Assembly: GCA_903886165.1 (NCBI GenBank)
Contig: CAISLL010000393.1
Location: 1-8,475 of the forward strand
Length of the DNA: 8,475 nt
DNA from: an uncultured beta proteobacterium
GTDB taxonomy: Bacteria > Pseudomonadota > Gammaproteobacteria > Burkholderiales > Burkholderiaceae_C
Direction of reading: 5' to 3'
Positions 1 to 6,689 of the stretch are shown here, piece by piece. Every line of letters begins with the position of its first letter. Position 1 is the first letter of the stretch. The position numbers and the translations under genes are program-made. The notes beneath the pieces were generated by a model. It made no database searches and was not told the DNA's origin. It was given only the letters and a program-made list of their open reading frames with translations.

Positions 1-221
1 ACAAGCGCGAGCCGGACAAACTGGGCAAGTTGCGCCTGCTCTATGAAGCCAACCCGATGAGCTGGCTGATCGAGCAGGCCGGCGGAGCCGCCACCAACGG
101 CAAGCAGCGCATTCTGGAAATCACACCCACTAGGCTGCACGAGCGTGTGAGTGTGTTCTTGGGCTCGAAAAACGAGGTTGAACGCATCACGCGGTACCAC
201 ATCGAGGGCTCCAAGCCGTAG
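1..221 (+). CDS. fbp: Fructose-1,6-bisphosphatase class I, C-terminal end (partial)
   Basis: This is the last 72 codons of a gene that begins before the window; the reading frame is open from base 3 to the TAG at 219-221. The enzyme hydrolyses fructose-1,6-bisphosphate to fructose-6-phosphate and phosphate in gluconeogenesis and, in autotrophs, the Calvin cycle. The visible part carries the family's C-terminal signature: the LLYEANPMSWLIEQAGG stretch (homologs read LLYE.NPM..I.EQAGG), followed by AATNGKQRILEI, a PTRLHERVSVFLGS segment (family form PT.IHQR...LGS) and a short final helix. The N-terminal and metal-binding parts lie outside, so activity cannot be judged here. The TTG at 30 is an internal leucine codon, not a start. 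A hairpin terminator follows about 80 bases after the stop. Confidence 0.93.
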   Translation, partial: KREPDKLGKLRLLYEANPMSWLIEQAGGAATNGKQRILEITPTRLHERVSVFLGSKNEVERITRYHIEGSKP

Positions 222-302
222 CGGCACTGGCAGTCGCTATCCCATCAAATAGTCTGACCCTACCAGAATAAAATTGATAGTCGTTTTGATATTTGTAAAT
301 TT

Positions 303-333
303 AAAAAAAGCCTATGATTTACATAGGCTTTTT
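303..333. terminator. Bidirectional rho-independent terminator between fbp and tRNA-Ser
   Basis: There is a perfect 12-base inverted repeat (305-316 pairing with 322-333) around a 5-base loop. The core is GCCTATG/CATAGGC, extended by A/T runs on both sides. Read on the minus strand it starts 8 bases past the encoded CCA end of the tRNA and finishes in seven T residues (309-303), the classic form for a tRNA terminator. Read on the plus strand it ends in five T residues and can also stop fbp transcripts. The assignment is from structure only. Confidence 0.85.
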
Positions 334-341
334 CAAATAAC

Positions 342-431
342 TGGCGGAGCAGGGGGGATTCGAACCCCCGGGGGATTTTACTCCCCGCACGCTTTCCAGG
401 CGTGTGACTTAAACCACTCATCCACCGCTCC
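342..431 (-). tRNA. tRNA-Ser(GGA)
   Basis: Ninety bases on the minus strand fold as a class II (long variable arm) tRNA. The 7-bp acceptor stem begins GGAGCGG (with one G-T pair) and is followed at the 3' end by discriminator G and an encoded CCA (342-344). The anticodon stem is CACGC/GCGTG with loop CTGGAAA, giving anticodon GGA (plus-strand bases 395-397) for UCC and UCU codons. The variable arm pairs GGGGA with TCCCC, and the T arm contains GGTTCGAATCC. The long variable arm fits serine. It is transcribed alone, since the flanking genes are fbp (convergent) and livJ behind its own terminator. No integrase or attachment-site duplication is visible beside it. Confidence 0.97.
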
Positions 432-441
432 GAAGCCAAAG

Positions 442-447
442 ATTTTA
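442..447 (-). promoter_or_regulatory. Possible -10 box of the tRNA-Ser promoter
   Basis: On the minus strand the hexamer TAAAAT lies 10 bases before the first base of the tRNA, a suitable place for a -10 element giving a very short leader. No good -35 hexamer is found 16-18 bases upstream; a TTGACT lies 29 bases away, which is too far. The call rests on position and one hexamer only. Confidence 0.3.
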
Positions 448-484
448 ACTGAGCAAAGTTGTGTTTTCGTCGCCCAAGTCAATT

Positions 485-508
485 AAAAAAGCCACCCGCA
501 GGTGGCTT
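485..508 (-). terminator. Rho-independent terminator of livJ
   Basis: The minus strand has a stem GCCACC/GGTGGC (plus positions 491-496 and 501-506) with a 4-base loop, extended by A-T pairs and followed by six T residues. It starts about 28 bases after the livJ stop codon and separates livJ from the tRNA gene. Confidence 0.85.
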
Positions 509-535
509 CTGTGCATGGAAAAATCAGGGGATTGA

Positions 536-1669
536 TCAGTTCAAAGCGGTTTTCTTGCCGGCCTTGTAGACAGACAACGTAATGGCCGGGTTTTTCATCT
601 CGCCAGAGGTTTCAAACGCGATCGTGTTGGTCACGCCTTTGAAGTTGGTCTCAGGCATTTTCGCGATATAGACCTTTGGGTCAGTGGAATTGGCACGCTT
701 CATAGCGTCCACCAGGACGAATGTTGCGTCATAGGTGTACGGGCTGTAAACCTGAAACTGGTCAGGATACTTGGCGTCGTAACGCTTTTTCCAGGCTTCT
801 CCACCAGGCATCTTTGCAAGCGATGCGCCACCGTCGGCACAGACCACGTTTTCCAGGATCTTGGCACCATCAGCCAGTTTTGCCAACTCAGCGGTGCAAA
901 TGCCATCGCCGCCAAAGTATTTGACGCCGCCCATACCGAGCGACTCCATCTGGCGCAACATCGGACCGGCTTGTGGATCCATGCCACCGAAGAACACGGC
1001 ATCTGGCTTCTTGGCCTTGATAGAAGTCAAAATAGCCATGAAGTCAGTGGCTTTGTCGGTGGTGAACTGATCGTCCACAACCTTGATACCCTTGGTCAAC
1101 GCGACTTTCTTGAACACTTCGGCAACACCTTGGCCATACGCAGTACGGTCATCGATCATTGCCACGGTCTTGACTTTCAGCACATCTGCAGCGTAGAACG
1201 CGAGGCCTGCGCCCAATGACAGGTCATTGGCAATGATGCGATGGGTGGTCTTGTAACCTGGCTTGGTCAGATTAGGATTGGTTGCTGCACCGGTGACCAT
1301 GGGAATGCCACAGTCATGATAGATTTTGGACGCTGGAATGGTGGTGCCCGAATTCAGGTGACCGACAACCCCTGCAACCTTGCTGTCGCACAGTTTTTGT
1401 GCCACAGCGGTGCCCTGTTTTGGATCAGCCGCATCATCTTCGGCCTGAAGTTCAAACTTGATCTTCTTGCCGCCAATCACGATGTTTTGGGCGTTCAAAT
1501 CTTCAATCGCCATGCGGGCGCCATTGGTGTTGTCCTTGCCATAGTGCGACTGTGCACCTGACATCGGCGCCACGTGGCCGATTTTGACCACTTGAACATC
1601 TTGGGCAGAAGCCAGGCCAGCAATGGCTGCAACGGCTGCGACAACGGTAATTTTCAATTTCATTTGCAT
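536..1669 (-). CDS. livJ: Branched-chain amino acid ABC transporter, periplasmic substrate-binding protein (LivJ type)
   Basis: The 377-residue product is a type I periplasmic binding protein of the Leu/Ile/Val-binding family, which captures an amino acid and delivers it to a LivHMGF-type inner-membrane transporter. A Sec signal peptide is clear: basic start MQMKLK, hydrophobic core, cleavage probably after ASA (residue 22). The mature protein starts with VVKIGHVAPMSG, the family's first strand and loop. LNSGTTIPAS (about 105-114) and GAATNP (127-132) match the segments that contact the amino acid backbone, and DDRTAYGQG (173-181) is the family hinge-side motif. Cys94 and Cys120 are spaced like the disulfide of E. 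coli LivJ. The frame is open further upstream, but ATG 1669 is chosen because it has a GGAG site and begins the signal peptide. No permease or ATPase genes adjoin, so the partner and exact ligand are unknown; a related solute is possible. Confidence 0.9.
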   Translation of the reverse strand: MQMKLKITVVAAVAAIAGLASAQDVQVVKIGHVAPMSGAQSHYGKDNTNGARMAIEDLNAQNIVIGGKKIKFELQAEDDAADPKQGTAVAQKLCDSKVAGVVGHLNSGTTIPASKIYHDCGIPMVTGAATNPNLTKPGYKTTHRIIANDLSLGAGLAFYAADVLKVKTVAMIDDRTAYGQGVAEVFKKVALTKGIKVVDDQFTTDKATDFMAILTSIKAKKPDAVFFGGMDPQAGPMLRQMESLGMGGVKYFGGDGICTAELAKLADGAKILENVVCADGGASLAKMPGGEAWKKRYDAKYPDQFQVYSPYTYDATFVLVDAMKRANSTDPKVYIAKMPETNFKGVTNTIAFETSGEMKNPAITLSVYKAGKKTALN

Positions 1670-1675
1670 AGACAA

Positions 1676-1679
1676 CTCC
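1676..1679 (-). promoter_or_regulatory. Ribosome binding site deciding the livJ start
   Basis: GGAG on the minus strand lies 6 bases before ATG 1669. The second ATG (1663), two codons on, is 12 bases away and less well placed. This favours the MQMKLK start over a 31-residue extension lacking signal-peptide character. Confidence 0.7.
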
Positions 1680-1725
1680 GGGTTAAAAAAAGTGTGAATT
1701 GAACAACTCAGCACCCAAACGATAC

Positions 1726-1738
1726 CGCAATTTTTGCG
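1726..1738. promoter_or_regulatory. 13-base dyad upstream of livJ
   Basis: CGCAA and TTGCG form a perfect inverted repeat around a 3-base centre, 57 bases upstream of the livJ start, within the 123-base gap (1670-1792) that must hold any livJ promoter. It is the size and symmetry of a repressor or activator half-site pair. No convincing -35/-10 pair could be aligned beside it. The role is inference. Confidence 0.25.
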
Positions 1739-1792
1739 CCAATCAGTCAGGGTAGACACCAATATCCCCCACTAATGAGGCATGATTAGCGC

Positions 1793-2107
1793 TTATTTTG
1801 AGTTTTTGGCCCAATTCTGCGCGTCCAACGTAGCCGCAACCACCTGCCGGACTGATATTTCCAAATCGGCGTGCAACCGTTCGCGCAATTCTGCCCACTG
1901 GTTGGCAAGCGTGGCACGCACAAGCCGGTCAAATTCTTCCTCCAGGCGCTGCTCAAAAATAGGTTGCAGCTGGCGCAGTACCAAATCAACCACGGCCTGC
2001 ACCTCATCAACCCGGGTCTTTGGAACCAGGTTGCCCAAAGTGCCGGGGTCCACCACCTCGGTCAGCGTTGGAACAAATCGTGGTGCGGGCCTTGACACGG
2101 GGTTCAT
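1793..2107 (-). CDS. Small conserved-looking protein of unknown function, third gene of the pepA-holC operon
   Basis: The 104-residue product is not recognised with confidence. Its N-terminus is proline-rich (MNPVSRPAPRFVPTLTEVV); the P.LTEVV element resembles the start of small Burkholderiales proteins of the DUF2486 kind, but that link is from memory and untested. From about residue 33 onward it is almost all predicted amphipathic helix, rich in Leu, Glu, Arg and Ala, ending in AQNWAKNSK. There is no signal peptide, membrane segment or metal motif, so it is probably cytoplasmic, perhaps oligomeric or a partner-binding helix. ATG 2107 overlaps the holC stop in an ATGA, which indicates translational coupling and supports it as a real gene. 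No terminator is seen between it and livJ, so some read-through into livJ is possible. Confidence 0.7.
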   Translation of the reverse strand: MNPVSRPAPRFVPTLTEVVDPGTLGNLVPKTRVDEVQAVVDLVLRQLQPIFEQRLEEEFDRLVRATLANQWAELRERLHADLEISVRQVVAATLDAQNWAKNSK

Positions 2108-2535
2108 GAAGTCACTTTCTGCAGATCATGGCGAGCCAAGTGAAAACCGGCCTCCGCGTAGTATTTCCATCGTCCACGGGCCAGCCTTCTGTCATCAGCG
2201 TCCAGGCTGACGACTTCGATCAGTCGCGCAAACCGGTCAAACCCATGTGGCACAGAGTCCCCAAGATTGATCAAAATATCGAAAAATGGCAGAACTTCCA
2301 GCGACGGAGCGAGCACAACAGGTGACCTGGAAAGCACAGACTCATCCGCATGCACATTGCAATGCGGCACAAAGTCAGTGCCGGACAGCACCCACAAGGC
2401 GGCATCAAGTTGCGCAAGCGCTTCCCCAGGACCGGTCACAACCAGTTTCGCGCCGCCACCGACAGCCTTGCGAAGCAACCGGCACACATGGTTCAAGCGA
2501 TCTGGCGCGTTGAAATGAAAAGCGATTTCGGTCAA
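2104..2535 (-). CDS. holC: DNA polymerase III chi subunit
   Basis: The 143-residue product matches HolC, the clamp-loader subunit that pairs with psi (HolD) and contacts single-strand binding protein during replication. Family landmarks are present in order: AFHFNAPDRLNHVCRLLRKA at the N-terminus, LDAALW (43-48), FVPHC (55-59), DILINLG (86-92), and the C-terminal LARGRWKYYAEAGF (118-131), equivalent to the LARERYKAYRVAGF segment of E. coli chi. The length is close to the E. coli protein. The start is a TTG overlapping the pepA TGA as TTGA; the N-terminus it gives matches the expected family start and no nearer ATG exists. The Shine-Dalgarno sequence is weak, so initiation probably depends on ribosomes finishing pepA. 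The pepA-holC order is conserved in gammaproteobacteria, where valS usually follows; here it does not. Confidence 0.92.
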   Translation of the reverse strand: MTEIAFHFNAPDRLNHVCRLLRKAVGGGAKLVVTGPGEALAQLDAALWVLSGTDFVPHCNVHADESVLSRSPVVLAPSLEVLPFFDILINLGDSVPHGFDRFARLIEVVSLDADDRRLARGRWKYYAEAGFHLARHDLQKVTS

Positions 2536-3986
2536 TCGACTGGCCCTGCCTCAACTTGATCGAGCAAATAGTCCAGCAGCAAACCCACCGGGCGACCGGT
2601 GGCGCCTTTGGCGGCGCCACTCTTCCAGGCGGTGCCTGCAATGTCCAGATGCGCCCAGCGGTATTTGGCTGTAAACCGCTGCAGAAACTTGGCAGCCGTC
2701 ACGGCACCACCTGAGCGGCCCGCCACGTTGGCCACATCTGCAAAGCTGGTTTTTAGACCTTCTGCATATTCATCGTCAAGCGGCATCTGCCAGCACAGGT
2801 CTTGTGACGATTCGCCGGCCGCAAGCAACGCAGCCGACAACTGTGCATCGGCTGTGAAAAACCCGCTGCGGACAGCCCCCAGCGCAACCACACAGGCGCC
2901 AGTCAGGGTAGCAATGTCCAGCACCGCCTTGGGCTTGAAGCGCTCGGCATAGGTCAGCGCATCACACAGCACCAGACGCCCCTCGGCGTCGGTGTTCAGC
3001 ACTTCAATGGTCTGCCCACTCATGCTGGTCACCACGTCACCCGGCTTGACGGCGCGCCCGCCTGGCAAATTCTCACAAGCGGCAATCAAGCCCACCACAT
3101 TGATGTCTGGCTGCAATTCAGCCAGCGCGCGGAACACCCCCAACACGCTGGCAGCGCCACACATGTCGTACTTCATTTCGTCCATTTCCGCCGCTGGCTT
3201 GATGGAAATGCCACCGCTGTCAAACGTAATGCCCTTGCCCACCAGCACCACCGGGGCGTCTGACTTGGCTGCACCGTTGTAGCGCATCACAATGAAACGC
3301 AGGGGTTCATCGGAGCCTTTGGCGACAGCCAACAAGGCCCCCATGCCAAGCTTGCTCACATCCTTTTGCCCCAACACGTCAACCTTGATGCGCGAAAATT
3401 TGGCCAAGGCCTTGGCCACACCTGCCAGGTGGGTGGGCGTGGCGTAATTAGCTGGCCGGTTGCCCCACTCCTTGGCCAACTCAATGCCACTCACTGCCGC
3501 AACTGCCCGTGCAAAGCTGGCACCCAAGGCCTTGTCATCGGGCACAGCCACCGTGACCTGTTGTATGGACCGACCCTGCTTGTCAGACTTGGTGGTGGTG
3601 TAGGCATAACTCACCTCTGCCAGCGTTGTCACAGCGACCCGAAGCATTGGTGCGTCGGGCTGCTGTAAAAAACCCAGCCTCACCTGGCGCGGCTTGGCTG
3701 CCTTGACCGCAGACGCGGCGGCCGCAATGCCTTTGCGCACATCAGCAATCGCACCTTGCCCAACATGGACCAGCACCAAGTGGGTGGCCGCAAACCCGAT
3801 GGGCCGGTAGATGTCCAGCAATTTCCCCGATTTGGCCTCCAGGTCACCAGCTTTCAGGGCTTTGGTGATCAACACTGACAACGCATCCTTGCCCGCCTGA
3901 AAAGCGTCCGACACCAGTAACAGGTAAACATCGCATTTTTCGCGGGATACCAACGACGGGTCAAAAATCCTGAGTTCAAAGTTCAT
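2532..3986 (-). CDS. pepA: Leucyl aminopeptidase (M17 family, cytosol aminopeptidase A)
   Basis: The 484-residue product is a two-metal M17 aminopeptidase that removes N-terminal residues from peptides in the cytoplasm. The catalytic domain carries all key residues with exactly the E. coli PepA spacing: Lys251, Asp256, Asp274, Asp333 and Glu335 as metal ligands, with Lys263 and Arg337 as the catalytic pair (E. coli 270, 275, 293, 352, 354, 282, 356; a constant shift of 19). The signature NTDAEGRL is at 331-338. The N-terminal domain (about 1-150) is the usual variable alpha/beta domain. E. coli PepA also binds DNA in Xer recombination and carAB control; nothing here shows whether this homolog does. 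ATG 3986 has an AAGGA 11 bases upstream, slightly distant. It heads the operon with holC and the small gene, and is divergent from lptF with only 23 bases between the starts. Confidence 0.97.
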   Translation of the reverse strand: MNFELRIFDPSLVSREKCDVYLLLVSDAFQAGKDALSVLITKALKAGDLEAKSGKLLDIYRPIGFAATHLVLVHVGQGAIADVRKGIAAAASAVKAAKPRQVRLGFLQQPDAPMLRVAVTTLAEVSYAYTTTKSDKQGRSIQQVTVAVPDDKALGASFARAVAAVSGIELAKEWGNRPANYATPTHLAGVAKALAKFSRIKVDVLGQKDVSKLGMGALLAVAKGSDEPLRFIVMRYNGAAKSDAPVVLVGKGITFDSGGISIKPAAEMDEMKYDMCGAASVLGVFRALAELQPDINVVGLIAACENLPGGRAVKPGDVVTSMSGQTIEVLNTDAEGRLVLCDALTYAERFKPKAVLDIATLTGACVVALGAVRSGFFTADAQLSAALLAAGESSQDLCWQMPLDDEYAEGLKTSFADVANVAGRSGGAVTAAKFLQRFTAKYRWAHLDIAGTAWKSGAAKGATGRPVGLLLDYLLDQVEAGPVD

Positions 3987-3989
3987 AAT
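3984..3989 (+). promoter_or_regulatory. Possible -10 box for lptF over the pepA start codon
   Basis: CATAAT (five of six bases matching TATAAT) lies on the plus strand and includes the complement of the pepA ATG. A transcript starting about 7 bases later would have a leader of roughly 14 bases before lptF ATG 4010. The upstream -35 region (around 3960-3966) is poor, so the call is weak. Confidence 0.22.
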
Positions 3990-4009
3990 GGGTGGTTTCC
4001 TTTGTCACA

Positions 4010-5128
4010 ATGTTATTCCATTCCTCCTTACGCAAAGAGTTGTCGCGCAGTTTTGGGGCCACACTGGTTGTGCTGGTCACAGTGGTCATGACCATGACCT
4101 TGATTCGTACCCTTGGGCAGGCGTCGCGCGGCAGCTTCGACCCTTCTGACGTGACACTGGTCATGGGTTACACCGTGCTCGCCTACACCCCAACTTTGCT
4201 GGGCATGAGCCTGTTCATCTCGATCATCTCCACCCTCTCCAGAATGTACCGGGACAGCGAAATGGTGATCTGGTTTTCCAGCGGCAAGGGGCTGTCGGCA
4301 TTGCTCCCCCCCCTGATGCGTTTTTCATGGCCGATTTTTGCGGCCATTGCCGCACTCGCCCTGTTTGTCCTGCCATGGACCAACCAAAACATCGACGACC
4401 TGAGAGCCCAGTACAACAAGCGTGGCGACCTGGAACGAGTCGAGCCTGGCCAGTTTCAGGAATCTGCCGACGGTTCCCGTGTTTTTTTCATCGAGAAAGA
4501 CACGCGCGGCCAACAATCAGGCACAAACGTCTTTATTGCCACCACTGAAAATGCCAAGCAAACCGTCACATCTGCGCGCAGCGGGCGCATCGAGACCCTC
4601 CCTCAGGGGCGTTTCCTGTTGCTTGACAGCGGCCAACGGCTGGAGTCCTTCCAGGACACCAACCAGTTGAAAGTCAGCGAATTCGAGGAATACGGCGCAC
4701 AAATCACGTCAAACCCCTTTACCGGGCCAGACATTGCCCACATCAATACCCTGAGCACCCGATCGCTGCTCGATGCGCCAACCAACGCCGCCATGGGTGA
4801 ATTGTCGTGGCGCCTCGGCTTGGTACTGGCGGCATTCAATCTCGTGATCATTGGTGTTGCCATCTCCAGCGTGAACCCCAGGGTTGGCAAAAGCATCAAC
4901 GTCGTTTTTGCCCTGTTCGCTTTTATTTTCTATTTCAACCTGCTGAGCCTGGGCCAAAGCTGGATCACTGGCGGAAAAATCAGCTTCGCCACGTACTTGC
5001 TGGGATTACACGGCGGGGTCTTGACACTGGCCGTTTTTTGGCTGGCCAAAGGCCACAACAACTGGCACTGGCGCAACCTTGCAAGTCGCCGCCCGGTGCA
5101 TGGACTGGCGAAGGACATCACCCCATGA
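4010..5128 (+). CDS. lptF: Lipopolysaccharide export ABC transporter permease LptF
   Basis: The 372-residue product is one of the two permease subunits of LptB2FG, which extracts lipopolysaccharide from the inner membrane and pushes it to the periplasmic bridge LptC-LptA. The topology fits the YjgP/YjgQ family: hydrophobic segments at about 15-37, 49-76 and 101-122, a soluble periplasmic beta-rich domain at about 125-260, then segments at 265-288, 296-317 and 328-346. RDSEMVIWFSSGKG (81-94) is the cytoplasmic coupling helix that meets the LptB ATPase. ATG 4010 (MLFHSSLRKELSRSFGATL) is preferred because it gives the usual family start; a GTG at 3992 would add six residues and leave only 5 bases to pepA. 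The TGA overlaps lptG in ATGA. The C-terminal tail after about 350 is basic. Confidence 0.94.
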   Translation: MLFHSSLRKELSRSFGATLVVLVTVVMTMTLIRTLGQASRGSFDPSDVTLVMGYTVLAYTPTLLGMSLFISIISTLSRMYRDSEMVIWFSSGKGLSALLPPLMRFSWPIFAAIAALALFVLPWTNQNIDDLRAQYNKRGDLERVEPGQFQESADGSRVFFIEKDTRGQQSGTNVFIATTENAKQTVTSARSGRIETLPQGRFLLLDSGQRLESFQDTNQLKVSEFEEYGAQITSNPFTGPDIAHINTLSTRSLLDAPTNAAMGELSWRLGLVLAAFNLVIIGVAISSVNPRVGKSINVVFALFAFIFYFNLLSLGQSWITGGKISFATYLLGLHGGVLTLAVFWLAKGHNNWHWRNLASRRPVHGLAKDITP

Positions 5129-6231
5129 GGACGCTGCGCCGCCTGATTCACGGCGAAGTACTCCGCTCGGTGGGTTTCGTCACGCTGGGCTTTTTGTCGC
5201 TTTTTTTCTTCTTTGACTTTGTTGAAGAAGTCCAGGCGGTGGGGCGCCACGCCGCCAGTGGCTACACATTGGTGCATGCACTCGCCTATGTGTCCCTGAT
5301 GATCCCGAGCCACCTCTATGAATTGATGCCGATCGCGGTGCTGATCGGCACCATTTTTGTCATGTCACGGCTCGCCCAAAGCTCCGAATACACCATTTTG
5401 CGCACCAGCGGGCTAGATCCGTGGCGCGCACTGAAGACCTTGCTGCTGCTCGGGTCGGCCTTTGTGGCGCTTACCTTTGCCATTGGCGACTATGTGTCGC
5501 CGGTTGCAGACCGCACGGCGCAACTTCTCAAGTCCCGCTATACCGGGCGCATCACCATCGGCCAGACAGGAGCCTGGCTCAAGGAAAAGCAGGACTACGG
5601 GCAATACGCCGTGAATGTGGGCGAACTCACACCCGATGGCAATCTGATCGGTGTGCGTATTTTTGAGTTTGACAACCGTGGGCTGCTGGTGTCGATGATG
5701 CGGGCCGACAGCGCCACACTGGAAGAGGCTGACGCCTGGGAGCTTCATCAGGTGCACCGCACAGATTTCCCGCTTTCGGGTGCCGGGGCTGGTGCCATTG
5801 AGCGCGCCCAGATGGCCAGCCTTCGCTGGCCCAATCAGATCAGCGCCGAAATGGTGTCAGCGGCCCTTCTCAAACCCGAGCGCATGAGCACATATGACCT
5901 ATTCCAGTACATCGGTCACCTGCAAAAAAATGCACAGACCGCCCAACGCTATGAAATCGAGTTCTGGAAAAAAGTCTTCTACCCGCTGAGTTGTCTGGTG
6001 ATGGTGGTGCTTGCGCTGCCCTTTGCCTACCTGCACTTTCGCTCCGGCAGCATCACCAGCTATGTGTTTGGCGGGGTGATGGCGGGCATCAGCTTTTTCC
6101 TACTGAACAACGTGTTTGGCTACATGGGCAACCTGCAGGACTGGCAGCCGTGGCTCACTGCAGCCTTGCCCGGCCTGATTTACTCGCTTGTGTCACTTAC
6201 CGCATTTGGCTGGCTGGTGCTCAGGCGATGA
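5125..6231 (+). CDS. lptG: Lipopolysaccharide export ABC transporter permease LptG
   Basis: The 368-residue product is the second permease subunit of LptB2FG and pairs with LptF. It starts MRTLRRLIHGEVLRSVGFVTLGFLSLFFFFDFVEE, where the DFVEE after the first membrane segment is typical of LptG. Hydrophobic segments are at about 16-32, 48-82, 103-120, 286-304, 310-332 and 345-364, with the periplasmic jellyroll domain at about 122-280. SSEYTILRTSGLDPWR (86-101) is the coupling helix region. The frame stays open upstream inside lptF to 4807, but that extension has no membrane protein character, and ATG 5125 overlapping the lptF stop is the clear start. Equal expression of the two permeases by translational coupling suits their 1:1 assembly. 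The ATPase gene lptB is not in the window. Confidence 0.95.
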   Translation: MRTLRRLIHGEVLRSVGFVTLGFLSLFFFFDFVEEVQAVGRHAASGYTLVHALAYVSLMIPSHLYELMPIAVLIGTIFVMSRLAQSSEYTILRTSGLDPWRALKTLLLLGSAFVALTFAIGDYVSPVADRTAQLLKSRYTGRITIGQTGAWLKEKQDYGQYAVNVGELTPDGNLIGVRIFEFDNRGLLVSMMRADSATLEEADAWELHQVHRTDFPLSGAGAGAIERAQMASLRWPNQISAEMVSAALLKPERMSTYDLFQYIGHLQKNAQTAQRYEIEFWKKVFYPLSCLVMVVLALPFAYLHFRSGSITSYVFGGVMAGISFFLLNNVFGYMGNLQDWQPWLTAALPGLIYSLVSLTAFGWLVLRR

Positions 6232-6265
6232 CCGGTCGAACACCGCATACTTCACAACCTTGAAA

Positions 6266-6278
6266 CTTTCGACGAAAG
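6266..6278. repeat. 13-base palindrome in the lptG-cbiX gap
   Basis: CTTTCG and CGAAAG are perfect inverted repeats around one central A, in the 56-base gap 10 bases before the cbiX start. There is no T run, so it is not a standard terminator. It could be an operator or a small hairpin at the cbiX ribosome site, where no strong Shine-Dalgarno sequence is seen. Confidence 0.3.
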
Positions 6279-6287
6279 CATCCGGCC

Positions 6288-6650
6288 ATGCACGCAACCA
6301 TTCTCTTCGGCCACGGCTCGCGCGATCCTGCCTGGCGCAGACCCATTGACAGCGTCGCCGTGCGCATGCTTGAACTCAGTCCCCAGAGCTGTGTGCGATG
6401 CGCCTTTCTGGAAATCACCGAGCCAGATCTTGCAAGCGTCACGGCAGATCTGGCTGCCACCGACGTCACACACATCACCATCGTTCCAATGTTCCTGGGC
6501 GTTGGCCGACATGCCCGTGAAGACCTGCCAGTGCTTGTCACCGAACTGCAGCAAACCTACCCCGCCATCAGTTTTGTGTTGAGGCCTTCGGTCGGCGAAG
6601 ACCCACGTGTGGTGGAAATGTTGGCGAAGTTGTCGCTCCCGGACGCCTGA
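6288..6650 (+). CDS. cbiX: Single-domain CbiX/SirB-type sirohydrochlorin chelatase
   Basis: The 120-residue product is a short class II chelatase, which inserts Fe2+ (for siroheme) or Co2+ (for cobalamin) into sirohydrochlorin in the cytoplasm. It starts with LFGHGSRDP (6-14), the family signature with metal-binding His9, then CAFLEITEPDL (38-48) and VPMFLGVGRHAREDLP (66-81) with the second metal-site His75. About 120 residues is the size of the CbiX-small type, which works as a homodimer; longer SirB proteins hold two such domains. The neighbouring cysB-type gene points to siroheme for sulfite reductase, so iron is the likelier metal; this is inference, since no cys or cob biosynthetic gene is visible. 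The ATG has only a weak ribosome site. There is a 39-base gap to the next gene and the two may be cotranscribed. Confidence 0.85.
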   Translation: MHATILFGHGSRDPAWRRPIDSVAVRMLELSPQSCVRCAFLEITEPDLASVTADLAATDVTHITIVPMFLGVGRHAREDLPVLVTELQQTYPAISFVLRPSVGEDPRVVEMLAKLSLPDA

Positions 6651-6689
6651 TCAGGCCACCACCCAGACTGGCGTAAGGTACCTCGCACC

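Noticed and set aside
342..431. tRNA-Ser as an integration site for a mobile element
   Set aside because: The tRNA is intact, with no second copy of its 3' end and no integrase in the window.
274..486. Plus-strand open frame of 70 codons across the tRNA region
   Set aside because: It runs antisense through tRNA-Ser and the terminator; its GGAGGIRTPGG-like peptide is a known artefact of translating tRNA genes backwards.
1670..1762. 31-residue N-terminal extension of livJ
   Set aside because: It would bury the signal peptide inside the protein and has no ribosome site; ATG 1669 with GGAG gives a normal secretion signal.
3992..4009. GTG 3992 as the lptF start
   Set aside because: It adds six residues not expected in the family, and the MLFHSSLRKE start at ATG 4010 is the usual form.
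4019..4029. Perfect AAGGAGG on the minus strand upstream of pepA, followed by a two-codon frame
   Set aside because: The motif is only one base from its ATG and too far from the pepA start; it results from Ser-Ser-Leu codons of lptF on the other strand.
4807..5124. 106-residue upstream extension of lptG
   Set aside because: It lies entirely within lptF in another frame, lacks membrane character, and the ATGA overlap marks the true start.
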